From positions 6,200,001 to 6,264,000 of the forward strand of contig NZ_SNXU01000001.1 in NCBI RefSeq assembly GCF_004362515.1: DNA of 64,000 nucleotides, in the 5' to 3' direction. Under the pieces are notes generated by a model that searched no databases, was not told the DNA's origin, and saw nothing but the letters and a program-made list of their open reading frames with translations. The position numbers were made by a program, and so were the translations under genes. This DNA is from Actinokineospora alba (GTDB lineage Bacteria > Actinomycetota > Actinomycetes > Mycobacteriales > Pseudonocardiaceae). Positions 35,811 to 43,171 of this stretch are shown in pieces (position 1 is the first letter of the stretch; every line of letters starts with the position of its first letter).

Positions 35811-36206
35811 GTGATCGAGTTCCGGATCGACCGCCGTTCCGGTGTCGCCGCCTATCTGCAACTGGTGCACCAGACCAAGCAGGCGCTGCGGCTCGGGCTG
35901 CTCGTGCCCGGCGACCGGCTGCCCACGGCCAAGGAGGTCATGACCGCCACCGCGATGAACCCCAACACGGTGTTGAAGGCGTATCGCGAGCTTGAGCGGG
36001 AAGGCCTGGTCGAGGGTCGGCGAGGTCTGGGCACGTTCGTCATCGGGACGCTCGCCCGCCCTGGGGCGGCCGACGACGGCGCGCTACGTGAGGAGCTGAC
36101 CGCCTGGTTGGCCGGTGCGACAGCGGGAGGGCTGGCGCGCGAAGACGTGGAAGCACTGCTGAACGCCGTGCTCGATGAGTACTACGACGTTGGGGGAACC
36201 AAATGA
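35811..36206 (+). CDS. GntR-family regulator, YtrA type
   Basis: A 131-residue regulator. GTG start at 35811. A winged helix-turn-helix (residues 8-72) contains AYLQLVHQTKQALRLGLLVP, DRLPTAKEVMTATAMNPNTV and AYRELEREGLVEGRRGLGTFV, as in all GntR proteins. Only about 55 residues follow, which is the short C-terminus of the YtrA subfamily; these usually control a neighbouring ABC exporter. The ABC ATPase gene overlaps its stop by 4 bases, and a palindrome lies just upstream. The ligand is unknown; YtrA regulators often answer to cell-envelope stress. Confidence 0.88.
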   Translation: MIEFRIDRRSGVAAYLQLVHQTKQALRLGLLVPGDRLPTAKEVMTATAMNPNTVLKAYRELEREGLVEGRRGLGTFVIGTLARPGAADDGALREELTAWLAGATAGGLAREDVEALLNAVLDEYYDVGGTK

Positions 36207-37045
36207 TCGAGGGGTCGGCCGCGCTCGACGCGACCGGATTGGGCAAGCGCTACCGAAGGGGGTGGGCGCTTCGGGATTGCACGTTCACGCTCCCGACCGG
36301 AAGGGTCGCGGCACTGGTCGGGCCGAACGGGGCGGGCAAGAGCACGTTGATGTCGCTGGCCACCGGGTTGGTGCGGCCGACTGAAGGCACGGTCGACGTA
36401 CTGGGCAAGCCCGGGCTCCTGGCGCAGGGCAAACCGCTGTACCAGCGGTTCACCGTCACCGAGATGCTGCGCGCGGGCCGCGCGCTGAACCCGGACTGGG
36501 ACGACGCCTACGCCCGGCGGCTGGTGGCCGAGGCGGGCGTTCCGTTCGACGCGCGGATCGGCACGCTGTCCGGCGGTCAGCGGACGCGGGTGGCGCTCGC
36601 GGTGACCCTCGGCAGGCGCCCACCCGTGGTGCTGCTGGACGAGCCGCTGGCGGACCTCGATCCGTTGGCCCGCCAGGAGGTGATGCAGGCACTACTGGCC
36701 GAGGTCGCCGAGACCGGGACGACAGTGCTGTTGTCGTCGCATGTGATCGCCGACCTCGACGGGATCTGCGACCACCTGGTGCTGCTCTCCGCCGGCCGTG
36801 TCCGGCTGACCGGTGACGTCGACGACCTGCTGGCGGAGCACCGCCTGCTCATCGGGCCGCGCACGCTCGACGTGCCCGCCGAGGCGGTCGTGGAGCGGCG
36901 GGACACAGCCCGGCAGACGACCATGCTGGTCCGCGGCCTGGGCGACGTGCCCGGTTGCGAGGCGCACGAGCCGACCTTGGAGGAACTGGTCTTGTCGTAC
37001 TTGCGCGCGGACCGCGTCGAGTCGGTGCGGGAGGTGGCGGCATGA
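36203..37045 (+). CDS. ABC transporter ATP-binding protein
   Basis: A 280-residue ABC ATPase. Walker A GPNGAGKST (about residue 39), the signature TLSGGQRTRVALAVTLG, Walker B VVLLDEPLADLDPLA, and the switch histidine in VLLSSHVIADLDG are all present. The C-terminal 70 residues are a variable extension. It pairs with the next gene (permease) and is controlled by the YtrA-type regulator before it; ATGA overlaps link all three. The cargo is unknown; export is inferred from the subfamily. Confidence 0.9.
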   Translation: MIEGSAALDATGLGKRYRRGWALRDCTFTLPTGRVAALVGPNGAGKSTLMSLATGLVRPTEGTVDVLGKPGLLAQGKPLYQRFTVTEMLRAGRALNPDWDDAYARRLVAEAGVPFDARIGTLSGGQRTRVALAVTLGRRPPVVLLDEPLADLDPLARQEVMQALLAEVAETGTTVLLSSHVIADLDGICDHLVLLSAGRVRLTGDVDDLLAEHRLLIGPRTLDVPAEAVVERRDTARQTTMLVRGLGDVPGCEAHEPTLEELVLSYLRADRVESVREVAA

Positions 37046-37908
37046 CGTGGGTCGCGTGGCGGCAACAGCGGGCACAGCTCATGGTGGCGTTCGCCCTGGT
37101 CGCCTTGGTCGCGGCGGTGATGGTCTTCGTGCGGATCGACGTGTCGTCGATGCCCGGCGACCAGGGACAGCTCAGCGACCGCTACAACCAGTTCCTCAGT
37201 TATGTCCCGATGGTCATGCTCGTGCTGCCCGTGCTGCTGGGGATGTTCGCGGGCGCACCGGTGTTCGCCCGCGAGATCGAGCAGGGCACCCACATCTTCG
37301 GACTGACCCAGTCGATCAGCCGGAGCAGGTGGTGGGCGACCAAGCTGGCGGTGGCCGGGCTGCCGATCATCATCGCGATGGCCACGCTCGGCATAGTCAA
37401 CGCGTGGGCGTTGGGGCCGCTGAACTTCATCATGTCCGGCCGGATGCGCACGCCGCTGTTCGAGAGCCAGGGCCTGGTGCTGGGCGCGTACACGGCGGTG
37501 GCGTTCGCGATCGGCGCGACGGCGGGTCTGTTGGTGCGCAACACCTTGGCCGCCATGGCGATCACCCTCGGCGGGTACACCGCGATGCTCGTGGTCGTGT
37601 CGAACGCGGCCCGCCCGGCCTACGCCGACCCGACGTACTCGACGGGCCTGCTGCCGACCGACGTCTGGCGCGTGGAGTCCGGATACCTCGACGGCGCGGG
37701 CAAGCCGGTGTCGATCGCCCCCGAGAAGTGCGGCATGGAAACCATCGCGGAGTGCCTCGCGGGGCAGGGAGTGCGCAGCGAGTTCGCGTGGTTCCACGCC
37801 GGGGAGCGGTTCTGGAGTTTCCAGGCGATCGAGGCCGGCCTGTTCGCCGCGCTGACGGCGGCCGTGCTCGCCCTCGGCGCTTGGGCCGTGCACCGGCGAC
37901 TCCGCTAG
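37042..37908 (+). CDS. ABC transporter permease
   Basis: A 288-residue permease of the ABC-2 type. The ATG at 37042 overlaps the ATPase stop (ATGA). Six membrane helices are visible, the first at residues 10-30 (LMVAFALVALVAAVMVF) and the last at the C-terminus (LFAALTAAVLALGAWAV). FAREIEQGTHIFGLTQSISR is the cytosolic helix typical of this exporter group. A larger extracellular loop (about residues 190-250, with two Cys) lies before the last helix. It is expected to work with the preceding ATPase. Confidence 0.85.
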   Translation: MTWVAWRQQRAQLMVAFALVALVAAVMVFVRIDVSSMPGDQGQLSDRYNQFLSYVPMVMLVLPVLLGMFAGAPVFAREIEQGTHIFGLTQSISRSRWWATKLAVAGLPIIIAMATLGIVNAWALGPLNFIMSGRMRTPLFESQGLVLGAYTAVAFAIGATAGLLVRNTLAAMAITLGGYTAMLVVVSNAARPAYADPTYSTGLLPTDVWRVESGYLDGAGKPVSIAPEKCGMETIAECLAGQGVRSEFAWFHAGERFWSFQAIEAGLFAALTAAVLALGAWAVHRRLR

Positions 37909-37976
37909 TCGGAACTCGTCGTCGGTGGGCGACAGTACGGTGAAGGAGCCGGATCTCGATCAACGACGGAGTCGAC

Positions 37977-38600
37977 ATGGGTGTGCGGACCGCTCTGCGG
38001 AAGATGCTCGCGAGCCAGTTGGGCAATCCCCGCGGCTTGATGGGCAAGTCGGTCGCGAAGCGGCTGAACAAGTTCAACTTCGCCGCCACCAGCGGGGCCG
38101 TCGAAGCGCTCGCCGTGGTGGACGGCGAGGTCGTCGCCGACCTGGGCTTCGGCGGCGGGGTGGGCCTGCGGCTGCTGCTCGACACCAAGGCGTCCGAGGT
38201 CCATGGCGTGGACTACTCCGCGTCCATGGTGGACCGCGCCCGCCGCGAGTTCCACGACGACCGGCTGCGGCTGGCGACCGGGTCGATCACGGCGCTGCCG
38301 CTGCCCGACGACTCGGTCGACGGGCTGATCACGCTGAACACGATCTACTTCATCGAGGACCTGGCCACCGCGTTCGCCGAGATCGGTCGGGTGCTCCGAC
38401 CGGGCGGGCGGGCCGTGATCGGCATCGGCGATCCGGAGGGGATGGCGAAGATGCCGGTCACCCAGCACGGGTTCATCGTCCGACCGGTGGAGGACGTCGT
38501 GGCGACGCTGGCCGGGGCGGGGCTTGTGCTGACTGATCACCGGCGGGTCAGTGAGTCGGAGCTGGCCCCTCACTTGCTGGTGGTGTGCCACGCGAAGTAG
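37977..38600 (+). CDS. SAM-dependent methyltransferase
   Basis: A 207-residue class I methyltransferase. Motif I is VVADLGFGGGVGLRLLL (about residue 55), followed by GVDYSASMVDRARREF, then TGSITALPLPDDSVDGLITLNTIYF which is motif II, and VLRPGGRAVIGIG which is motif III. This is the Methyltransf_11 plan. The acceptor substrate is unknown. It stands alone after the ABC operon and is closed by a strong hairpin. Confidence 0.85.
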   Translation: MGVRTALRKMLASQLGNPRGLMGKSVAKRLNKFNFAATSGAVEALAVVDGEVVADLGFGGGVGLRLLLDTKASEVHGVDYSASMVDRARREFHDDRLRLATGSITALPLPDDSVDGLITLNTIYFIEDLATAFAEIGRVLRPGGRAVIGIGDPEGMAKMPVTQHGFIVRPVEDVVATLAGAGLVLTDHRRVSESELAPHLLVVCHAK

Positions 38601-38604
38601 GCGG

Positions 38605-38637
38605 TCACGGGCGAGCGGGGTGACCGCTCGCCCGTGA
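38605..38637. terminator. 14-bp perfect hairpin, bidirectional terminator
   Basis: TCACGGGCGAGCGG pairs exactly with its complement across a 5-base loop. It lies 4 bases past the methyltransferase stop and 5 bases before the end of the convergent lipoprotein gene, so it can serve both. Confidence 0.85.
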
Positions 38638-38642
38638 GTCGT

Positions 38643-39650
38643 TCAGGCGACAAGGACCTCGGGGCAGAGCTGCTCGGCGAAAGCCTGGACGTCGGCGCCC
38701 CCGACGATCTGCAGAACGATGTACCGGGCCGAGAACTCGTTGGGCAGCCGAAGCAGTTCGACCTCCACCTTGGCCTTGTCGATCGCGGCGGGCCTGCCCG
38801 CCACCGGTGTGTCCTTCGACCCCGGTCGCCCGAAGTCGGTCACGTAGAGCGTGACCTCACCGATCCGGCAGTAGCCCGTCGCGCTTGGCCGGACCTCGCT
38901 GTCGGGCTTGCGAAGGAGGCGCGCCGCGGCGGTGCACAGCACGAGGGACTGGATCGGTCGGGGCAGGTCGACCAGCGGCACTCCCGGCGGTGGCGCTGTC
39001 GGGGTGAACGGAAGGTCCTGCACGCCCTCGACGAACGGGGTCGGGGGGCCGGGCGCGGCGAGGCGCGGGACGATCACGGCAACCAGCTCGCGCAAGCGGG
39101 ACATGACACTGCCCCAGTGTTCAGTCCCGCGAACCGTCGCGGACGCGTGGAAAACCGGTGCGGCGGCCTCCGACTCGACTTGCTCCTTGACCGACTTCAG
39201 CCCAAGGGTGACGATCGCGACAGCGGCGACAGCGTGTCCGTCGCCGCTCGCGAACCGGGCCGGGCGGCCCGCGACCTTCTCGTCCACGGTCCCGGTTGTC
39301 GCGAGTCCGTGCTTGGTCATCGCCAGTTCCACCCGGAGCACGCCGCTCTCCACCTCGCAGGCCTCACCCGAGGGGGCGAGGCCGTACGACCGCGACACCG
39401 GACCGCCCAGGGCGGCTTCCCATTCCTCGGGCGAGAGCGCGTGGCACAGCGCCTGCGCGGCGGTCTCACCGCGGACATGGACGATGCCGTCGCCCGCCGG
39501 CATGGGCACTGGGCGAAGGTGCCGGTCCGCCGCGGGCGGCGGCGCGGGCGGGTCGGCGGGCAGGGTCCCGACCGCACCGTGCGGGTCGTCCGCGGCGCAG
39601 CCCGCGACCAGGGACAGCGCCGCGATAACCGCGGCGATCTTGATGAACAT
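38643..39650 (-). CDS. Lipoprotein of unknown function
   Basis: A 335-residue exported lipoprotein. Signal peptide and lipobox are clear (ALSLVAGC, Cys at residue 18), followed by a Pro/Ala-rich linker. Two similar halves each begin with a cysteine-containing helix (ALCHALSPEEWEAALGG; SLVLCTAAARLLRKP) and contain a second cysteine in a short conserved motif (EACEVESG; GYCRIGE). This paired-Cys pattern recalls DUF3558-like actinobacterial lipoproteins, which I only suggest. It stands alone between two terminator-like hairpins. No function can be given. Confidence 0.65.
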   Translation of the reverse strand: MFIKIAAVIAALSLVAGCAADDPHGAVGTLPADPPAPPPAADRHLRPVPMPAGDGIVHVRGETAAQALCHALSPEEWEAALGGPVSRSYGLAPSGEACEVESGVLRVELAMTKHGLATTGTVDEKVAGRPARFASGDGHAVAAVAIVTLGLKSVKEQVESEAAAPVFHASATVRGTEHWGSVMSRLRELVAVIVPRLAAPGPPTPFVEGVQDLPFTPTAPPPGVPLVDLPRPIQSLVLCTAAARLLRKPDSEVRPSATGYCRIGEVTLYVTDFGRPGSKDTPVAGRPAAIDKAKVEVELLRLPNEFSARYIVLQIVGGADVQAFAEQLCPEVLVA

Positions 39651-39657
39651 CCTCGGA

Positions 39658-39699
39658 GCCCCCTTGATCAGCCGGGAAGCTACCAGCGATCAAGGGGGC
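39658..39699 (-). terminator. Inverted repeat between Rieske gene and lipoprotein gene
   Basis: GCCCCCTTGATC and its exact complement enclose 18 bases. It lies 40 bases past the Rieske stop and just upstream of the lipoprotein start. It is probably a terminator of the Rieske gene; an operator role is possible. Confidence 0.6.
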
Positions 39700-39738
39700 G
39701 AGGTGTGGATATGCCGGAGTGGCCGAGGGGTCACATCG

Positions 39739-40206
39739 TCAGGCGAAGACGACCTGGTCGCCCTCCACCTTGACCGGGACCTCCTTGAGCCCCGTCGTGG
39801 CCGGGCCGCCCTTGAGCGCGCCGGTGGCGCCGTCGAAGGTGCTGCCGTGGTTGGGGCAGGTGATCGTGCCGCCCGCCGGGGCCGAGACCACGGTCCCCTG
39901 GTGCGGGCACGACGCGTTGAACGCCTTGACCGTGTCCGGGGTGGGGCGGACCAGCACCAGCGGGCCCTTCGGGGTGCTCTGCAGCACCAGGCCGCCGCCC
40001 TTGGGGACGTCGGCCAGCGCGGCCAGCGGACCCGACGGGGCGGCGCCGCCCGACGTGCCCGTGCCACCGCCGGAAGGAGCGGGGGCGGTGGTGTCGGAAC
40101 AGGCGGCGACGAGTGCGCCCGGGGCGACCAAGGCCACCATCAGGCCGCACAGGACCTCGCGGCGGGACCGGGCTTCGGGTTTCGTGGTGGGTTCTACGGC
40201 GGTCAA
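39739..40206 (-). CDS. Rieske [2Fe-2S] protein, exported lipoprotein
   Basis: A 155-residue protein. The TTG at 40206 has GGAGG 5 bases before it and gives a twin-arginine-like signal (RSRREVLCGLMVALV) ending in a lipobox (LVAAC), so it is probably Tat-exported already folded. A Gly/Ser/Thr/Pro linker leads to a single Rieske domain with both cluster motifs, SCPHQGT and CPNHGSTF, at about residues 105 and 122. Such small Rieske lipoproteins are common in actinomycetes; their redox partners are mostly unknown. It is not part of a bc1 operon. Confidence 0.88.
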   Translation of the reverse strand: MTAVEPTTKPEARSRREVLCGLMVALVAPGALVAACSDTTAPAPSGGGTGTSGGAAPSGPLAALADVPKGGGLVLQSTPKGPLVLVRPTPDTVKAFNASCPHQGTVVSAPAGGTITCPNHGSTFDGATGALKGGPATTGLKEVPVKVEGDQVVFA

Positions 40207-40267
40207 GCGAGCCTCCAGGTCCGGGAAGGATCTACACCTTTCCCTACGCGGGCCCAAAGCACGAGGT

Positions 40268-40618
40268 TCACCCCAGGGCGAGATGCGTGCGCAAAGCGTC
40301 GTCGAGGCGGTCGAGCAGCTCCGGGGGCAGCTTGCCGATGCGCTTGCGCACCCGGTTGGTCGCGATGGATCGGACCTGCTCAGCCTGCGCTTTCGAGTCG
40401 ACGACCAGCCCGCACGCCCGCGACGGCAGCAGGACCTGGAAGCCGAACACGCGCTCGATGTTCGACGTGATGGGGACCACAGTGATCACGCCACGCCCCG
40501 TGCGCGCGGCGACGGCGTTGGCGGCGTTGTTGCTGACGATCACGGCCGGGCGGACCTTGTCGGCTTCGGAGCCGCGGGCCGGGTCGAGGTCGACCAGGTG
40601 GATGTCACCGCGCCGCAT
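40268..40618 (-). CDS. MazF/PemK-type toxin, mRNA endoribonuclease
   Basis: A 116-residue CcdB/PemK-fold protein. RRGDIHLVDLDPARGSEADKV gives the start (the RGD and DP.RGSE.. KVRPAVIVSNN pattern is typical), VVPITSNIERV is the central strand, and LLPSRACGLVVDSKAQAEQ the last conserved part. The family cleaves RNA at specific short sequences. Its start overlaps the antitoxin stop by 14 bases, so the two form an antitoxin-first pair. Confidence 0.9.
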   Translation of the reverse strand: MRRGDIHLVDLDPARGSEADKVRPAVIVSNNAANAVAARTGRGVITVVPITSNIERVFGFQVLLPSRACGLVVDSKAQAEQVRSIATNRVRKRIGKLPPELLDRLDDALRTHLALG

Positions 40619-40835
40619 CGGCCATGCCGTCGGCGGTGGCGGCGTCCCACAGGCCCGCTTCCTCGGCCGCGTCCCACTCGTCGAAGGCGGCCGTGTACTC
40701 GTCCTGCAGCTGCGACTCGCGCAGGCGGGCGATGGCGAGCTGGATCACCGAGGACCGCGAGGCCTCACCGGCGCGCGCGGAGTACTCGTCGATGAACCGG
40801 ACGTCGTCCTCCGGCAGACTGACACTGAGCTTCAC
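40605..40835 (-). CDS. Ribbon-helix-helix antitoxin (MazE-like)
   Basis: A 76-residue protein, partner of the MazF-type toxin. The GTG at 40835 gives MKLSVSLPEDDVRFIDEYSAR, a ribbon-helix-helix DNA-binding domain (beta strand then two helices to about residue 45). The C-terminal 30 residues are acidic and rich in Trp and Ala (FDEWDAAEEAGLWD), the usual toxin-binding tail. A small palindrome lies 11 bases upstream and is a likely autoregulatory site. A longer upstream frame without the canonical start is not used. Confidence 0.85.
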   Translation of the reverse strand: MKLSVSLPEDDVRFIDEYSARAGEASRSSVIQLAIARLRESQLQDEYTAAFDEWDAAEEAGLWDAATADGMADAAR

Positions 40836-40845
40836 ACCGCCGATA

Positions 40846-40858
40846 CTACCCGTGGTAG
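40846..40858. promoter_or_regulatory. Candidate operator of the toxin-antitoxin pair
   Basis: CTACC-CGT-GGTAG lies just upstream of the antitoxin start. Its small symmetric form suits a ribbon-helix-helix repressor. Confidence 0.5.
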
Positions 40859-40869
40859 CACCCGGCTTG

Positions 40870-41301
40870 CTACTGCTGCCGTGCGTGCGCTTCCCGGTGT
40901 AGGCGCCGCAGCTCGCGGATGCCCTCGACCGCGCGGGCGCCGTCGACCGACTGCAGCGCCATGACCGGCACATACTCGTCGTCGGGCAGCTCCAGGCGAG
41001 CCCACGAGGCGCTCTCCGGGAAGCTCACCGACTCGATGACCGACCAGTCGAAGTGCGTGGTCCCCAGCAGGTTGCGCACGTCGACACCGTCGGCGTCCGC
41101 GGTCACCTTCGGCCGGGTGAACCACAGCGCGCCGCAGGCCAGGAGCACGCCGATGCCCGCCATCGCGACCTGGTCGGACGGCTGGAAGAAGACGCCGGTC
41201 GGGGTGTTGCGCAGCAGGACCGCCACGGTGGTGAACACGACGAGGAACACCACCGCGAACGCCCCGGCGACGAAGCGGACCCTGCGCGGTCGAGCGGTCA
41301 C
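40870..41301 (-). CDS. PH-domain membrane protein next to ribH
   Basis: A 143-residue protein. The GTG at 41301 overlaps the ribH stop (GTGA), so it is coupled to the rib operon. Two membrane helices (residues 10-30 and 42-60) precede a bacterial PH-like domain (KVTADADGVDVRNLLGTTHFD, then WSVIESVSFP). In Mycobacterium a similar membrane protein follows ribH, so this is a conserved neighbour. Its function is not known; PH-like domains often bind other proteins or membranes. Confidence 0.8.
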   Translation of the reverse strand: MTARPRRVRFVAGAFAVVFLVVFTTVAVLLRNTPTGVFFQPSDQVAMAGIGVLLACGALWFTRPKVTADADGVDVRNLLGTTHFDWSVIESVSFPESASWARLELPDDEYVPVMALQSVDGARAVEGIRELRRLHREAHARQQ

Positions 41302-41795
41302 TGGAATCCCTGTTCCGTCCACGGGTGCCGCAGCCCGCGCACCGCGAGCGCCGTCTCCAGCGCCGCTGCGCAGGCCTCGTAGCCCTTGTCCTCCGCCGAG
41401 TCCGGCAGGCCGCTGCGGTCGATGGCCTGCTCCTCGGTGTTCACCGTGAGCACCCCGTTGCCGACCGGCGTGCTCTCGTCGAGCGACACCCTGGTCAGGC
41501 CGTAGGTCACCGCGTCGCACACGTACTCGAAGTGCGGGGTGCCGCCGCGGATGACCACGCCGAGCGCGACGACGGCGTCGTGGTGCTTGGCCAGTTCCTG
41601 GCAGACCACCGGCAGCTCGATCGCGCCGGGGACACGGACGACCGTGGGTTCCACGATGCCCGCCTCGGTCGCGGCGGCAAGCGCGCGCTCCAACAGCCGG
41701 TCGGTGATCTCCGCGTGCCACTTGGTGGCCGCGATGCCCAGCCGGACGCCCTCACACCGGGGAACCCCGGTCTGGGGCCTGCCTTCGCCACTCAC
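41298..41795 (-). CDS. ribH: 6,7-dimethyl-8-ribityllumazine synthase
   Basis: A 165-residue lumazine synthase. It condenses the ribitylamino-uracil with 3,4-dihydroxy-2-butanone-4-phosphate, the last step before riboflavin synthase. RVPGAIELPVVCQELAK is the substrate pocket, VVALGVVIRGGTPHFEYVCD is the signature with catalytic His, and VLTVNTEEQAIDRSG is conserved. GTG start at 41795 with GGGAG upstream; the frame is open a little further. It was separated from ribBA by a TnpB element. Confidence 0.95.
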   Translation of the reverse strand: MSGEGRPQTGVPRCEGVRLGIAATKWHAEITDRLLERALAAATEAGIVEPTVVRVPGAIELPVVCQELAKHHDAVVALGVVIRGGTPHFEYVCDAVTYGLTRVSLDESTPVGNGVLTVNTEEQAIDRSGLPDSAEDKGYEACAAALETALAVRGLRHPWTEQGFQ

Positions 41796-41815
41796 CAGGA
41801 TCTCCCGTCGATGCT

Positions 41816-41831
41816 CCGGCATTCACGCCGG
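41816..41831 (+). repeat. Small hairpin before TnpB element, resembling its right end
   Basis: CCGGC-ATTCAC-GCCGG is followed by GGAGGA, as is the right-end hairpin at 43142-43161. It may mark the left limit of the inserted DNA or be the right-end remnant of an older element. It lies within 21 bases of the ribH start. Confidence 0.5.
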
Positions 41832-41935
41832 GGAGGAATGGGGTTTCGCATGGCCACGACTTGAGCGTGCCCCAGCCTGTCCGGTCTCAACAGTGTCTCC
41901 TGGTTTTGTCGGTAGTGGCCGCTAGCTTGATCGGC

Positions 41936-43129
41936 ATGTCCCGGTTCCGCCTTCAGCCGACACCCACTCAGGAGCGGGTGTTGGTGGAGCATTGTTGGCA
42001 TGCCCGGTTTGTGTGGAATCTCGCCGTGGAGCAACACGCACACTGGCGGCCGGGTCGCAGGGCGGCGCCGGGGTTCATCGAGCAGTGCCGTCAGTTGACC
42101 GAGGCGCGGGCGGCGAACCCGTGGTTGGCGGCCGGTTCGGTGATCGTGCAGCAGCAGGCGTTGAAAGACTTCACCGAGGCGATGGCCAACTTCTTCCGCC
42201 GGACCCACCGACGGCCCACCTGGCGCCGACGCGGCCGGGCCGAGGGGTTCCGGATCGTGGCGGTCAAACCGGGCGATGTACGTCGGGTCTCCCGCAAGGT
42301 CGGCGAGGTGAAGGTGGCCAAGATCGGGTGGGTGCGGTTCCGCTGGTCGCGTGCGGTCGCCGAGGGTGTGAAGTCCTACCGCATCACCTGTGACCGGGCG
42401 GGCCGTTGGCACATTGCGTTCGCCGTGGCGCCCAAGCCCATCGCCGGACCGGGCGCGGGTGCGGCGGTGGGTGTGGATCGCGGAGTGGTGGTGTCGGCGG
42501 CGTTGTCCACCGGGGAACTGCTGAACGCACCCACGTTGCGCCGACCCGAGAAGGCGCGACTGCTGCGGCTGCAACGCAAGCTCGCCCGAGCACAACGCGG
42601 CTCCAACCGGCGCAGCAAGGTCAAGACCGCGATCGCGAAACTCAGGGCCCGCGAAACCGACCGGCGCAAGGACTGGGTCGAGAAGACCAGCACCTACCTC
42701 GCCCGGCAGTTCGACGTGATCGCGGTCGAAAACCTCAAGATCACCAATATGACCCGGTCGGCGAGGGGCTCCCGGGATGTGCCGGGCCGTGGTGTGCGGC
42801 AGAAGGCGGGCCTGAACCGGGGCATCCTCGCCAACGGATGGGGCCTGCTCGTAACCCGGCTGGAGCACAAGGCTCCAGGCCGGGTGGTGAAGGTCGACCC
42901 GCGATACACGAGTCAGCGTTGTTCGGCGTGCGGGATCGTGGATCGGGAGGCGCGCGAGAGCCAAGCCGCCTTCCGGTGCCGGTCCTGCGGCTTCGCCGCC
43001 AATGCCGATGTGAACGCGGCACTGAATATTCGGCACGCGGCAGGGCATGCCGTGACTGCACGGGGAGGCCCGCCGTTGGGTGAGCTTATGAACCGTGAAC
43101 CTCAACGCGACCTCCTCCCTGTGCGGTAG
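41936..43129 (+). CDS. tnpB: TnpB RNA-guided nuclease
   Basis: A 397-residue TnpB. The ATG at 41936 gives MSRFRLQPTPTQERVLVEH, the usual start; an upstream extension is not needed. The RuvC residues are intact: Asp about 181 in GVDRGVVVSAAL, Glu about 265 in IAVENLKITNM and Asp about 358 in ADVNAALNIRHAAG. The zinc ribbon CSACG / CRSCG lies near 328-350. TnpB proteins cut DNA guided by an RNA (omega RNA) made from the element's right end. The complete motif set suggests an active protein. Confidence 0.93.
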   Translation: MSRFRLQPTPTQERVLVEHCWHARFVWNLAVEQHAHWRPGRRAAPGFIEQCRQLTEARAANPWLAAGSVIVQQQALKDFTEAMANFFRRTHRRPTWRRRGRAEGFRIVAVKPGDVRRVSRKVGEVKVAKIGWVRFRWSRAVAEGVKSYRITCDRAGRWHIAFAVAPKPIAGPGAGAAVGVDRGVVVSAALSTGELLNAPTLRRPEKARLLRLQRKLARAQRGSNRRSKVKTAIAKLRARETDRRKDWVEKTSTYLARQFDVIAVENLKITNMTRSARGSRDVPGRGVRQKAGLNRGILANGWGLLVTRLEHKAPGRVVKVDPRYTSQRCSACGIVDREARESQAAFRCRSCGFAANADVNAALNIRHAAGHAVTARGGPPLGELMNREPQRDLLPVR

Positions 43130-43141
43130 TTGCTGTTGAAT

Positions 43142-43171
43142 CCCCGGCCTTGAGGCCGGGGAGGACGTCAA
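43142..43171 (+). repeat. Right end of the TnpB element, probable omega-RNA end
   Basis: CCCCGGCCT-TG-AGGCCGGGG forms a perfect 9-bp hairpin directly after tnpB and is followed by GAGGACGTCAA-type bases (43161-43171). In this element group the guide RNA overlaps the end of tnpB and closes with such a hairpin; the guide itself would be read from the following bases, here the 3' end of ribBA. The reverse complement of TCA at 43168 is the ribBA stop codon. Confidence 0.65.

Larger units (their letters stand above)
41827..43171 (+). mobile_element. TnpB-only element of the IS200/IS605 group, inserted in the rib operon
   Basis: An insertion of about 1.35 kb lies between ribBA and ribH, which are normally adjacent, and is oriented against them. 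The tnpB gene fills it; no TnpA transposase gene is present, so movement would need TnpA from elsewhere. The right end is the hairpin 43142-43161 followed by GGACGTCAA, a form common to this group. The left limit is uncertain (between 41800 and 41930). Confidence 0.75.

Noticed and set aside
36203..37908. A lantibiotic or natural-product cluster around the ABC genes
   Set aside because: No biosynthetic gene lies nearby; the regulator type alone explains the operon as a stress exporter.
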